Assembly: GCF_013112485.1 (NCBI RefSeq)
Contig: NZ_JABFHG010000010.1
Location: forward strand, 1 to 64,000
DNA from: Roseicella sp. DB1501
Lineage (GTDB): Bacteria > Pseudomonadota > Alphaproteobacteria > Acetobacterales > Acetobacteraceae
Direction: 5' to 3'
DNA length: 64,000 bases
The number at the start of each line of letters is the position of its first letter. Position 1 is the first letter of the stretch. The position numbers and the translations under genes were made by a program. The notes under the pieces were generated by a model. The model saw only the letters and a program-made list of their open reading frames with translations, was not told the origin of the DNA and searched no databases. Of this stretch, positions 34,626 through 42,026 are shown piece after piece.

Positions 34626-35042
34626 ATGGCCGATGCCCGCATCCCCGTCTGGACGGCCGTGACCGAGGAGGTGCGCGTGACCGTCCGCACCTACTACCTC
34701 GCCGACCAGTCCGAGCCGGCGCGCAGCCACTATGCCTGGGCCTATCGGGTGACCATCGCCAATGAGGGCCGCCGGACGGTGCAGCTGCTGAAGCGCACCT
34801 GGCTCATCACCGACGGCCAAGGCCGCACCCAGCGGGTGCATGGCGACGGGGTGGTGGGCGAGCGGCCGGTGCTCGATCCCGGCGAGAGCTTCGAATACAC
34901 CTCGGGCACGCCGCTGGCGACGCCCTCGGGCTTCATGCGCGGCACCTATCACATGGTCGCGGCGGAGACCGGCGAGACCTTCGACGTCGAGATCCCGGGC
35001 TTCAGCCTCGACAGCCCCTTCCAGCCGAACGCGGTGCACTAG
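34626..35042 (+). CDS. apaG: ApaG (Co2+/Mg2+ efflux-associated protein)
   Basis: A 138-residue fibronectin-III-like protein with all ApaG landmarks: VTVRTYYLADQSEP, YAWAYRVTIANEG, TVQLLKRTWLITDGQG, VHGDGVVGERPVLDPGESFEYTSG and GTYHMV. Linked in other bacteria to Co2+ resistance and protein-protein binding; its exact role is unclear. Two repeats (R3 then a short R1) follow the stop. Confidence 0.93.
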   Translation: MADARIPVWTAVTEEVRVTVRTYYLADQSEPARSHYAWAYRVTIANEGRRTVQLLKRTWLITDGQGRTQRVHGDGVVGERPVLDPGESFEYTSGTPLATPSGFMRGTYHMVAAETGETFDVEIPGFSLDSPFQPNAVH

Positions 35043-35045
35043 ACC

Positions 35046-35102
35046 GTTGTTTGATCGCGTGATTCACGCGTTTCGGTGAGTCCACCTCAAGCGATCACGC
35101 CC
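35046..35102 (+). repeat. R3 repeat, copy a
   Basis: Shares the 18-base block GATTCACGCGTTTCGGTG (35061-35078) and flanking GATCGCG and GCGATCACGC with the second copy at 56393-56453. The outer parts GATCGCGTGA and TCAAGCGATC form an imperfect stem. It begins 4 bases after the apaG stop. Confidence 0.7.
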
Positions 35103-35103
35103 T

Positions 35104-35145
35104 AAATTCCCCGCGAAGCCGCGGCAGGGCAACGGGCGGCGACGG
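35104..35145 (+). repeat. R1 repeat, shortened copy E
   Basis: Keeps the outer ends of R1, AATTCCCCGCGAAGCCGCG then GCAGGGCAACGGGCGGCGACGG, but lacks the middle block. It sits directly behind R3 copy a downstream of apaG. Confidence 0.6.
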
Positions 35146-35164
35146 TTCTGATGAGCGCCATCAT

Positions 35165-35216
35165 ACCAGCGGACTGGTCGCGTGACCGGTCCGAGGCCCC
35201 GGACAGGCCCGCCGAA
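35165..35216 (-). repeat. R2 repeat fragment, copy e
   Basis: On the minus strand it has GGGGCCTCGGACCGGTCACG and GACCAGTCCGCTGG, matching the right end of R2 (compare 57603-57640 and 50255-50290). It ends 2 bases after the stop of the lipoprotein gene. Confidence 0.6.
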
Positions 35217-35218
35217 AG

Positions 35219-35842
35219 CTACCGCCGCCCCAGCGCCGCGCCGACCGCGCTTTCCAGCCGGCCGAGGGCGACGCCGAGCGCCGCGCTCATCCCGGCAGCG
35301 GCATCGGCCGGGGCCAGGCTGTCCGGGGATTGCACCCCGCCCGGCAGCGGCGCCGTGCCCTCCACCGGGAACTGCCCCAGCACGCGGTTCTCGGTGCTGC
35401 CATTGTCGAGCAGCAGGCCGGAGAGGCCGGCGCGGGCGATGCCCTCGCCCGGCTCGGCCTGCAGCCGGGTCAGCTCCGCTTCGAGGATGACATCGGCCCG
35501 CAGGCGCGAGCCGGGCGCGGTGACGGCGCGGAACCGCCCGCTCGCCAGCAGCCAGCGGCGCAGCGCCTCCTCGGCCAGGTCGACCGGCGGCGCGGTCCAT
35601 TCCGACCAGAAGGAGACCGTCACCTCGCCGCGCGGGCCGAGGATGCGCAGGCCCCGCTGGTCGAGGCCCGGCGCCGCCCGCATGGTGCGCAGCAGCAGCA
35701 CCCGCCCGGTGCGGGGCGGCGGCGGACCGGATGGTCGCGCCGGGGCGAGGACGAAGCGCTCCACCTCGCGATAGGGCCGGTTGGGCAGCACGCTGCAGCC
35801 CGGCAGCGCGGCGGCGAGGAGCAGGAGGCCGCGGCGTCTCAT
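35219..35842 (-). CDS. ABC-type transport auxiliary lipoprotein (PqiC/DUF330-like)
   Basis: 207 residues. The start MRRRGLLLLAAALPGCSV carries a lipobox with Cys17, so it is a lipoprotein. RPYREVERFVLAP and VLLLRTMRAAPGLDQRGLRI are typical of the PqiC-like auxiliary component that works with MCE-protein systems, probably at the outer membrane. It follows mlaD on the same strand with R2 in the gap. ATG 35842 is chosen; an upstream extension to 35950 would read through the repeat. Confidence 0.8.
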   Translation of the reverse strand: MRRRGLLLLAAALPGCSVLPNRPYREVERFVLAPARPSGPPPPRTGRVLLLRTMRAAPGLDQRGLRILGPRGEVTVSFWSEWTAPPVDLAEEALRRWLLASGRFRAVTAPGSRLRADVILEAELTRLQAEPGEGIARAGLSGLLLDNGSTENRVLGQFPVEGTAPLPGGVQSPDSLAPADAAAGMSAALGVALGRLESAVGAALGRR

Positions 35843-35935
35843 GCCGGACGCCGCGCCGCCGCGCGGCTTGGCGTCGCTGCACACGCGGCGGCGCCCCTTC
35901 GGGCGCCCGGCCCCGCGGGCCGCAGGTCGGAAGGT
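35843..35935 (+). repeat. R2 repeat, copy d
   Basis: Fills the gap between mlaD and the lipoprotein gene. GCCGGACGCC-like start, GGCTTGGCGTCGC, then CGGCGGCGCCCCTTCGGGCG and CGGCCCCGCGGGCCGC follow the same order as in copy a at 37021. It forms several short hairpins. Oriented opposite to the operon. Confidence 0.55.
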
Positions 35936-35946
35936 CGTGCGCTCTG

Positions 35947-36969
35947 TCATCGGCGGGATCCGGAAGGGGCCGGGGGCGGCGCGCCGAAGATCGCCTGCGA
36001 GGGATTGCGGCGCAGCTGCTCCGTCGTGTCGCGCAGATTGGCGACGGCGGCGCGCAGGTCGCGCAGGATCGGCGCGAGCTCGGCCTGGATGTCGGTGGTG
36101 ACGCTGCGGGCGGTGCGCATGGTGGCGTCCAGGTTGGTCACGCTGCCGGGCAGCCGCTGCGAGGCGGTGCGCAGCTCGGCGGTGGCGGTGGCGAGGTTGG
36201 TGAGCGCCTGCTTGACCTCGCGCCCGGCGAGGAGCTGACGCGCATCCGTCGCGGCGCCGCGCAGCTCGCCGGCGATGGCGGGCACGTCGGCCTGGTTCAC
36301 CGCGACGTGCAGGTCGCGCAGCAGCCCGGAGGCCTCGCGCAGTGTCGCCGCGAGGTCGCCATCCTGGAACTGGTGCCGCATGTCCGCGGCGAGGCCGACC
36401 ACGTTGTCCAGCAGCGCGGGCAGGTTCACCTCCTGCAGCTTCTGCAGGAGTTGCTCGGCGGCGTTCTGCACCTGCGCGACGGTCGAGGGAATGGCCGGGA
36501 TGTAGGGGTAGCGCGGCTGCCAGGGCACGACGCGCGGCGGGAAGCGCTGCGGATCGACGAAATCGAGCTCGAGATAGCTCACGCCGGTGATGCCCTGCGA
36601 GGCCATCCGCACCCTCAGGCCGAGACGGATCGCCTCCTCCACATTCGGCGTCTCGCCGATCCGGTTGTTGTCGATGGCGAAGCGGACATAGACGAGTTGG
36701 AACGCGGCACCGAAGGGATCGTTCGACGGGCGCCGGTACTCGGCCGAGACCAAGCCGATCTCCGAGACGCGGCCGATGCTGACGCCGCGGTAGCGGACCG
36801 CCGCCCCCACCTCGAGTCCCTGCACGGATTCGCGGATATAGGTCTCGAATTGCTGGTTGTCGGAGCCCAGCCGGTCGGCGGTGAGGAAGAGCACGAAGCC
36901 GATGCCGAGCGCGAGCCCGGCGAGCACGAGGGCGCCGACGCGCAAATAGAGGCTGTTGGACTGCGCCAT
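35947..36969 (-). CDS. mlaD: MlaD-family MCE protein
   Basis: A 340-residue protein with one N-terminal membrane helix (about 9-30), an MCE domain (about 38-130: SVQGLEVGAAVRYRGVSIGRV, RVRMASQGITGVSYLELDF) and a long helical C-terminal tail (about 150-320) that probably forms a tunnel. It belongs to lipid-transport ABC systems (Mla/Pqi/Ttg2). The tail is longer than in E. coli MlaD, closer to long MCE proteins. Downstream of mlaF, separated by repeat R2. Confidence 0.88.
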   Translation of the reverse strand: MAQSNSLYLRVGALVLAGLALGIGFVLFLTADRLGSDNQQFETYIRESVQGLEVGAAVRYRGVSIGRVSEIGLVSAEYRRPSNDPFGAAFQLVYVRFAIDNNRIGETPNVEEAIRLGLRVRMASQGITGVSYLELDFVDPQRFPPRVVPWQPRYPYIPAIPSTVAQVQNAAEQLLQKLQEVNLPALLDNVVGLAADMRHQFQDGDLAATLREASGLLRDLHVAVNQADVPAIAGELRGAATDARQLLAGREVKQALTNLATATAELRTASQRLPGSVTNLDATMRTARSVTTDIQAELAPILRDLRAAVANLRDTTEQLRRNPSQAIFGAPPPAPSGSRR

Positions 36970-37020
36970 GTCAGGCCCTCCCGTCGCGGAGCGGCTCGCC
37001 CCCCGGACCGCTCATGCCAG

Positions 37021-37135
37021 GCGCAGGACGGCTTCACCGTCCTGCCCCTCAAACGCCGGGCGCCGTGCCTCCGCACGGCCTGGCTTCGCGGCATAAGCCG
37101 CGGCGCCCGTTCGGGCGCTCGGCCCTGCGGGCCGC
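37021..37135 (+). repeat. R2 repeat, copy a (best preserved left part)
   Basis: Order of hairpins: AGGACGG-CTTCA-CCGTCCT, a CCCCTCAAACGCCGGGCGC block, CCGTGCCTCCGCACGG, GGCTTCGCGGCATAAGCCGCGG, and GGCGCCCGTTCGGGCGCTC then GGCCCTGCGGGCC. The block order matches 57603-57706 (read in reverse) and 50188-50299. It occupies most of the 191-base gap between mlaF and mlaD, antisense to the operon. Confidence 0.75.
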
Positions 37136-37160
37136 CAGCTGGAACCCCCTGCGCCCGCCA

Positions 37161-37928
37161 TCATTCCAGGACCTCGCGTCGGAAGAAGGCCCGGACCACG
37201 GGGTTGTCGCTCTCCTCGCGCAAGCGCCGGGGGTCGCCTTCGGCGATCATGCCCTTAGCCTCCTTGTCCAGCATGATGCAACGATCCCCGATGGCGAGGA
37301 TCGATTGCAGCTCATGCGTCACCACGACGAAGGTGGTGCCGAGATCGCGCGCGATCTGCCGGATCAGCGCGTCCAGCCCCGCCGAGGTGATGGGGTCGAG
37401 CCCAGCCGAGGGCTCGTCGAGGAAGAGGATCGGCGGGTCGAGCGCCATCGCCCGGGCGATGCCGGCGCGCTTGGCCATGCCGCCCGAGATCTCCGCCGGC
37501 AACCGCCCCGCCGCGTCGGAGAGCCCGACCAGGCCGAGCTTGACGCGCGCGACCAGCGCCCGCGCCTCCGGCGGCAGGTCGGTATGCTCCTCGATCGGCA
37601 CCTCGACATTCTCGGCGAGCGTCGAGGAGCCAAAGAGCGCGCCCGACTGCCACATCACGCCGATCCGCCGCAGCAGCGCGGTGCGCGCCGCCCCCTCGAG
37701 CCGGTCCATGCGCTCGCCCAGTACCTCGATGCTGCCCTCGGCCGGCGGGTAGAGGCCGATCATGTGCTTGAGCAGCGTCGACTTGCCGCAGCCGGAGCCG
37801 CCGAGGATCACGAAGACCTCGCCCCGGCGCACCTCGAAGCTGACATGCTCGAAGATCGTGCGGCCATCGAAGCGCGCCGCGAGGTCGCGCACGCGGATCA
37901 CCGCCTCGCCCGCCTTCGACTCCGCCAC
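37161..37928 (-). CDS. mlaF: ABC transporter ATP-binding protein MlaF
   Basis: A 255-residue ATPase. Walker A GGSGCGKSTLL, Q-loop MWQSGALFGSSTLAENV, signature LSGGM-like EISGGMAKRAGIARAM, Walker B PILFLDEPSAGLD and the switch histidine VVTHELQS. The ISGGMxKR signature is specific to the MlaF/Ttg2A subfamily. It energises lipid transport with MlaE and MlaD. The GTG start at 37928 follows 2 bases after the mlaE stop. Confidence 0.93.
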   Translation of the reverse strand: MAESKAGEAVIRVRDLAARFDGRTIFEHVSFEVRRGEVFVILGGSGCGKSTLLKHMIGLYPPAEGSIEVLGERMDRLEGAARTALLRRIGVMWQSGALFGSSTLAENVEVPIEEHTDLPPEARALVARVKLGLVGLSDAAGRLPAEISGGMAKRAGIARAMALDPPILFLDEPSAGLDPITSAGLDALIRQIARDLGTTFVVVTHELQSILAIGDRCIMLDKEAKGMIAEGDPRRLREESDNPVVRAFFRREVLE

Positions 37929-37930
37929 GG

Positions 37931-39049
37931 CTACCAGCCCAGCCGGAAGAAGAGGATAGCGCAGACGCCATCGAGCAGGACGATGGAGATGATGCCGCCC
38001 ACCACCGCCGCGGTCGCGGCATCGCCGACCGCGCGCGGGCCGCGCCCGGCGCCGAGCCCGGCGCGGCAGCCGACCAGCCCGATCGCCAGGCCGAAGAGCG
38101 CCGCCTTGGAGAGGCCGCCGATCAGGTCCTTCAACCGCACCCAGTTCTGCAGCTGGTTGATCACCGCGACGGGCGGGAAGCCGAGCGTCGCCATCACCGT
38201 CCCCATGCCGAGCAGGCCGGAGAGGTTCATCACCAGGGCGAGGACCGGCATGACCAGCATGGCCGCCAGCAGCCGCGGCAGGACCAGCCAGGCGATGGGG
38301 TCGATGCCCATGATGCGCAGCGCGTCGATCTCCTCGTTCACCGTCATCGTCCCCAGTTCGGCGGCATAGGCCGAGCCGGTGCGGCCCGAGAGGATGACGG
38401 CGGCCATCAGCGGCCCGAGCTCGCGCAGCAGCGAGATGCCGACGAGGTTTGGGATGAAGATCTCGGCGCCGAACTGGCGCATCGGGATGCTGGACTGGAA
38501 GGCGAGGATCAGCCCGATCAGGAAGCCGAGCAGCGCCGTCAGGCCGAAGGCGCGCAGCCCCGCCTCGTCCAGATGGCGCAGCACCTCCGACAGGCGCAGC
38601 CGCCAGGGCCGCCGCAGGGTGCCGGCGGTGCCGACCAGCGCCTCGCCGAAGAAGATGACCTGGCGGAGCATGCCCTGGCCCCAGTCCCAGGCGGCCTCGC
38701 CGACCCGGCCGAGGAAGGGCAGCGCCGGCGCCGGCTTCGGCTGCGGCTGGTCGAGCGCGGTGCGGGTCCGCTCCACCAGCGCCTGCAGCGGGCCCTGCGG
38801 CAGGCCGCGCCATTCCGCCCGGCCCGCCTCGCGCTCCAGCCGCAGCAGCAGCACCGCCCCGGCGGTGTCGAGCGCGGTGAGGCCGGCGAGGTCGAGGATG
38901 AGCGGCCGCGCCCCGCGCGCCGCGCGCTGCGCCTCCGACCACAGCCGCGCCGCGCCGGCGGCGTCCAGCGCCCCGTGGAAGGCCAGCCGGCGGCCCGCGC
39001 CGTCCCGGTCGCTCTCGAGTCGCGCCGGCGAGGCCGTGCTGCCGCTCAT
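37931..39049 (-). CDS. mlaE: MlaE-family lipid ABC permease with N-terminal STAS domain
   Basis: 372 residues. The first about 100 residues form a STAS-like domain (LAFHGALDAAGAARLW, PLILDLAGLTALDTAGAVLLL), normally the separate MlaB subunit. The rest is the MlaE permease with RQFGAEIFIPNLVGISLLREL, ILSGRTGSAYAAELGTM, NEEIDALRIMGIDP and GMGTVMATLG. Fusion of MlaB and MlaE is common in alphaproteobacteria. Overlaps the SpoU methylase stop by 4 bases. Confidence 0.92.
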   Translation of the reverse strand: MSGSTASPARLESDRDGAGRRLAFHGALDAAGAARLWSEAQRAARGARPLILDLAGLTALDTAGAVLLLRLEREAGRAEWRGLPQGPLQALVERTRTALDQPQPKPAPALPFLGRVGEAAWDWGQGMLRQVIFFGEALVGTAGTLRRPWRLRLSEVLRHLDEAGLRAFGLTALLGFLIGLILAFQSSIPMRQFGAEIFIPNLVGISLLRELGPLMAAVILSGRTGSAYAAELGTMTVNEEIDALRIMGIDPIAWLVLPRLLAAMLVMPVLALVMNLSGLLGMGTVMATLGFPPVAVINQLQNWVRLKDLIGGLSKAALFGLAIGLVGCRAGLGAGRGPRAVGDAATAAVVGGIISIVLLDGVCAILFFRLGW

Positions 39050-39816
39050 GCTGCCCTGCGGGGAACCGCCCCGAGGGCATGGAACAGCACCGCGGCGGCG
39101 GCGGCAACGTTCAGGCTCTCGACCAGCCCGCTGCCGGGCAGGGTCAGCCGCGCCTCGCAGGCCTCGAGGGTCGGCGGCGGCGGGCCCTGCTCCTCATTGC
39201 CGAGCACGAGGGCGATGGGCCGGTCGCGCGGCACCGCCTCGGGCGGCGCGCCGCCGGCGGCGACCGCGGCGAGGGTGAGGACGCGCCCGCGCAGGCCGCG
39301 CAGCAGGGCCGGCAGGTCGCGCGCCCGCAGCACCTCCAGATGCTCGAGCCCCCCTTCGGCGGTGCGGAAGGCGGCGTCCGAGAGATCGGCCTGGCGCGGA
39401 TCGCCCGAGAGCAGCAGGGCGCGGGCGCCGAAGAAGGCGGCGGAGCGGGCGATGGCGCCGAGATTGTGCGGGTTGCCGATGCCGTCCAGCACCGGCAGCA
39501 GCGGTGCCGGCGGCAAGCCGGCCGGCAGGGCGGGGCCCGGCAGCGGCGCGGCGAAGCGGGCCACCGCGACGGCGCAGATGCCGCCATGGTGCTGCGTGCC
39601 GGCGATGCGGGCGAGCTCGGCCGGCGGCACCTCCCGGTAGGGCCGCCGGGTCCGCGCCAGATGCTGGCAGAGCGGCCCGGCGAGGCGCCGCCGCTCCTCG
39701 GTGTAGAAGAGGCGGAGCACCGCCTGCGGCCGGCGCAGGAACAGCGCGCGCACCGGGGCCGCGCCGCAGATGCGGTTCGGCTCGGGCGGCCGCGGGAGGA
39801 AGGGCGCGTCGGACAT
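39046..39816 (-). CDS. TrmH/SpoU-family RNA methyltransferase
   Basis: A 256-residue SPOUT methyltransferase. N-terminal RNA-binding part ICGAAPVRALFLRRPQAVLRLFY, then the knot: VLDGIGNPHNLGAIARSAAFFGA (motif 1), PIALVLGNEEQGP (motif 2) and LPGSGLVESLNVAAAAAVLFH (motif 3). It 2'-O-methylates tRNA or rRNA; the target nucleotide is not clear. First gene of the lipid-transport operon, overlapping mlaE. ATG 39816. Confidence 0.88.
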   Translation of the reverse strand: MSDAPFLPRPPEPNRICGAAPVRALFLRRPQAVLRLFYTEERRRLAGPLCQHLARTRRPYREVPPAELARIAGTQHHGGICAVAVARFAAPLPGPALPAGLPPAPLLPVLDGIGNPHNLGAIARSAAFFGARALLLSGDPRQADLSDAAFRTAEGGLEHLEVLRARDLPALLRGLRGRVLTLAAVAAGGAPPEAVPRDRPIALVLGNEEQGPPPPTLEACEARLTLPGSGLVESLNVAAAAAVLFHALGAVPRRAA

Positions 39817-39946
39817 GGGCCGCAGTGTCGCATGCCGCGGCGCCCCGGTGGAGAGCACGGGGGAGAGCGCGGTGGAGGGCGGGCGCGGTTGCCCCCGGCG
39901 GCGCCGGGGCCGCATGCTGCCGCCGGAGGCAAGGGAGGGGGCAGGC

Positions 39947-40405
39947 ATGGCCGAGGCGCCGGGCATGGAGTTCATCGGCGAGGCCGAGGTGGCGGTGGCG
40001 CCGGTGCAGCGGATCGGCGCCGGGCCGCTGGGCGAGCGGCGGATCGTGCCGATCCTCGGCGGCCGGGTCAGCGGGCCGCGGCTGGCTGGCGAGGTGCTGC
40101 CGGGCGGCGCGGATTTTCAGCTCGTCCGCCCCGACGGCGTCACCGAGATCGTGGCGCGCTACAGCCTGCGCCTGGCGGACGGGGCGCTGGTCTATGTGGT
40201 CAATCGCGGCCTCCGGCATGCCTCGCCGGAGGACCAGGCGCGGCTGCTGCGCGGCGAGCGGGTGCCGCCGGAGCGAGTCTACTTCCGCACCGCCCCGGTC
40301 TTCGAGACCGAGGCGCCGGCGCATGCCTGGCTGCATCGGAGCCTGTTTCTCGGGTTCGGGGAGCGGGAGCCGGACTGCGTGCGGATCAGGTTTTTCGCGG
40401 TGTGA
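39947..40405 (+). CDS. DUF3237 domain protein
   Basis: 152 residues with the DUF3237 beta-barrel pattern: IGAGPLGERRIVPILGGRVSGPRLAG, ADFQLVRPDGVTEIVARYSL, GALVYVVNRGLRHAS, VYFRTAPVFETEAPAHAWLHRSLFLGFG and a final VRIRFFAV. The family is widespread and uncharacterised, often near catabolic genes. GGGAGGGGG lies just upstream of the ATG. Divergent from the SpoU gene. Confidence 0.85.
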   Translation: MAEAPGMEFIGEAEVAVAPVQRIGAGPLGERRIVPILGGRVSGPRLAGEVLPGGADFQLVRPDGVTEIVARYSLRLADGALVYVVNRGLRHASPEDQARLLRGERVPPERVYFRTAPVFETEAPAHAWLHRSLFLGFGEREPDCVRIRFFAV

Positions 40406-40623
40406 GGGGGAGTTTGAGATGGGCAGATAAGCGGCTGTTAAGGGGTGGCGCGCGGATGTCCGCCCCAAGCGCGGTAACGGACGCAGAATCGAGATTTCCC
40501 AACCCATCCCGGTGGCTAGGTCTATCCGTGAGCGGCTGTCCTTCTTCGGAAGCTCAGTTGGGCGCCGTGACCTAAGTTGGAGCCGCGTCGCGGTACGAGG
40601 CTCGCCGAGGGCCGTACCTACGC

Positions 40624-41325
40624 TTATGCTGGATCGGATGGGTTTCCTTCCACCACCTCCAGCGAGGCCAGCTGGTTCAGTCGGTGGAACAGGCTCGCGG
40701 GTCGGTAGCGATCCCCGCCGGACGCCGTCGGCGTTGTGATAAGGAGACCGGTGCGCATCAGGCTGGAGAATAGCGCCTTCAGTTCCCCATGGTCAGCGAC
40801 CACTCTAGGGATGAGGCGCTCGGCCATCGCCTTGTTGGCGCTGAGCTCGACCGCATTCCCGCGCTCTTCCAGACTTGCTAGCTGTGTCGCCTCTCTTTCG
40901 GCGTCCTGCCAGCACCGATAGAACTCACCGAGCGCGACGATCTCGACCTGGCGCATGCCGGACAGGATGCGGGCATAGGAGGTGAACTCGGCCGGCAGCA
41001 GCTCCCCCTGCTCGAGTTGCCCGGCGATGACTCGCGCCAGCAGCCGGAGGCTCTCGTCGGCCTCACCCTCCATCGCCATGCGGGCGTGAATCGCCACCAT
41101 GGGCGCGAGCTGCTCCGCTTGTTCAGGGGTAGGCTTCTTCGCCGGCAACTCCTCACTAAGAATGGCGACACTCCGGCTACGGGCGATGGCGAGACCCTTC
41201 TTCAGCGCGAAGGCAATTACATTGCCCCCGTAAGGCAACACCGAGCCGATGATGTCGGCAACCACTGCGACGGCGGCCTCGTCTTTATCGCGCATGCGCT
41301 TTGTGAAAGCCTTCAGCTTCTTCAT
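40624..41325 (-). CDS. Unknown helical protein, possible winged-helix C-terminus
   Basis: 233 residues of lower-GC sequence than the surroundings. Residues 1-45 are basic then hydrophobic (VVADIIGSVLPYGGNVIAFALKKG, cut here for length). The middle is helical (MEGEADESLRLLARVIAGQL, EFTSYARILSGMRQVEIVAL), and the end has a winged-helix look (LKALFSSLMRTGLLITTP then DRYRPASLFHRLNQLASLE). The order of helices recalls DUF4393 (Abi-alpha) proteins, some linked to abortive phage infection, but the resemblance is weak and eye-made. No known partner; the small gene next to it is on the same strand. Confidence 0.6.
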   Translation of the reverse strand: MKKLKAFTKRMRDKDEAAVAVVADIIGSVLPYGGNVIAFALKKGLAIARSRSVAILSEELPAKKPTPEQAEQLAPMVAIHARMAMEGEADESLRLLARVIAGQLEQGELLPAEFTSYARILSGMRQVEIVALGEFYRCWQDAEREATQLASLEERGNAVELSANKAMAERLIPRVVADHGELKALFSSLMRTGLLITTPTASGGDRYRPASLFHRLNQLASLEVVEGNPSDPA

Positions 41326-41381
41326 GCTCGGAACTTTCGACGGGCAACAGCAAACTTCCCCTCTGGTAGTGTGCGTCCGCC

Positions 41382-41660
41382 TTACCTGTAGAGGCTGGCC
41401 TTCTCCTTCCGAGTGGGTGCACGGACGAAAACAAAGACTCGACCATCCGATCCGATCAGCTTCTCCGCCGTCAACGTGCCATCGCCCGGCGCGACACTCG
41501 TGGCGAATACTGTCAGGTTTCCTGTAATTACAAGCGATGCCTCGGTATAGTATTTCTGTACGTGGCCCATATCGAGATCATCATCAAACACCATATGGTT
41601 GCCGTCTATGTAATCTTTGTTCCGCTCTTCGTTTGAAGTTGCTTTGCGAGGTGTTTCCAC
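41382..41660 (-). CDS. Small unknown protein
   Basis: 92 residues, acidic in the middle (DYIDGNHMVFDDDLDMGHVQ) with beta-type segments (ASLVITGNLTVFATSVAPG, LIGSDGRVFVFVRAPTRKEK). Composition is much less Ala/Arg-rich than neighbouring genes and GC is low, suggesting horizontal origin. It lies 56 bases upstream of the previous gene on the same strand, so the two may be co-transcribed. No family recognised. Confidence 0.5.
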   Translation of the reverse strand: METPRKATSNEERNKDYIDGNHMVFDDDLDMGHVQKYYTEASLVITGNLTVFATSVAPGDGTLTAEKLIGSDGRVFVFVRAPTRKEKASLYR

Positions 41661-42026
41661 TCCGTATTCCCTCCAGGCTGGGCATTAGACAGTCAGTATG
41701 CTCGTTCCAAGTGTCACTCTCTCATCGACGGTCTGCCGGGTGACGCCACCAAAAACGCCCAAACTGCCGGACGGCCTCTTCCACCCTAACAAGAATTTCT
41801 TAGGCCTTCGCCGGCTTCCTATACTGTCGCAGCCTACCAATGCGGCGTACCGCTAGCCGACCTGCATTGAGGTGCTGGATGCGTGGCCGCTCTGCCTCCG
41901 TCCCCAACCTTATCAGGTTGGACTAGAAGGTCTGCACCGGGTCGCTAGCGGCTGATCGGCAATCAGTTTGCAACGGCGTTCAGGCGCCGGGTGGAAGCCT
42001 TCGGTTGCTCGGGCCTTCGCCCCTCC
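41661..42026. other. Gene-free, AT-richer stretch
   Basis: 366 bases at the right side of the low-GC islet. It contains a small perfect hairpin CCAACCT-TATC-AGGTTGG at 41904-41921 without a T-run. No tRNA, integrase remnant or coding frame was recognised. Confidence 0.5.

Noticed and set aside
41904-41921. Hairpin as terminator or attachment site
   Set aside because: No T-run and no second copy at the other islet edge was found.
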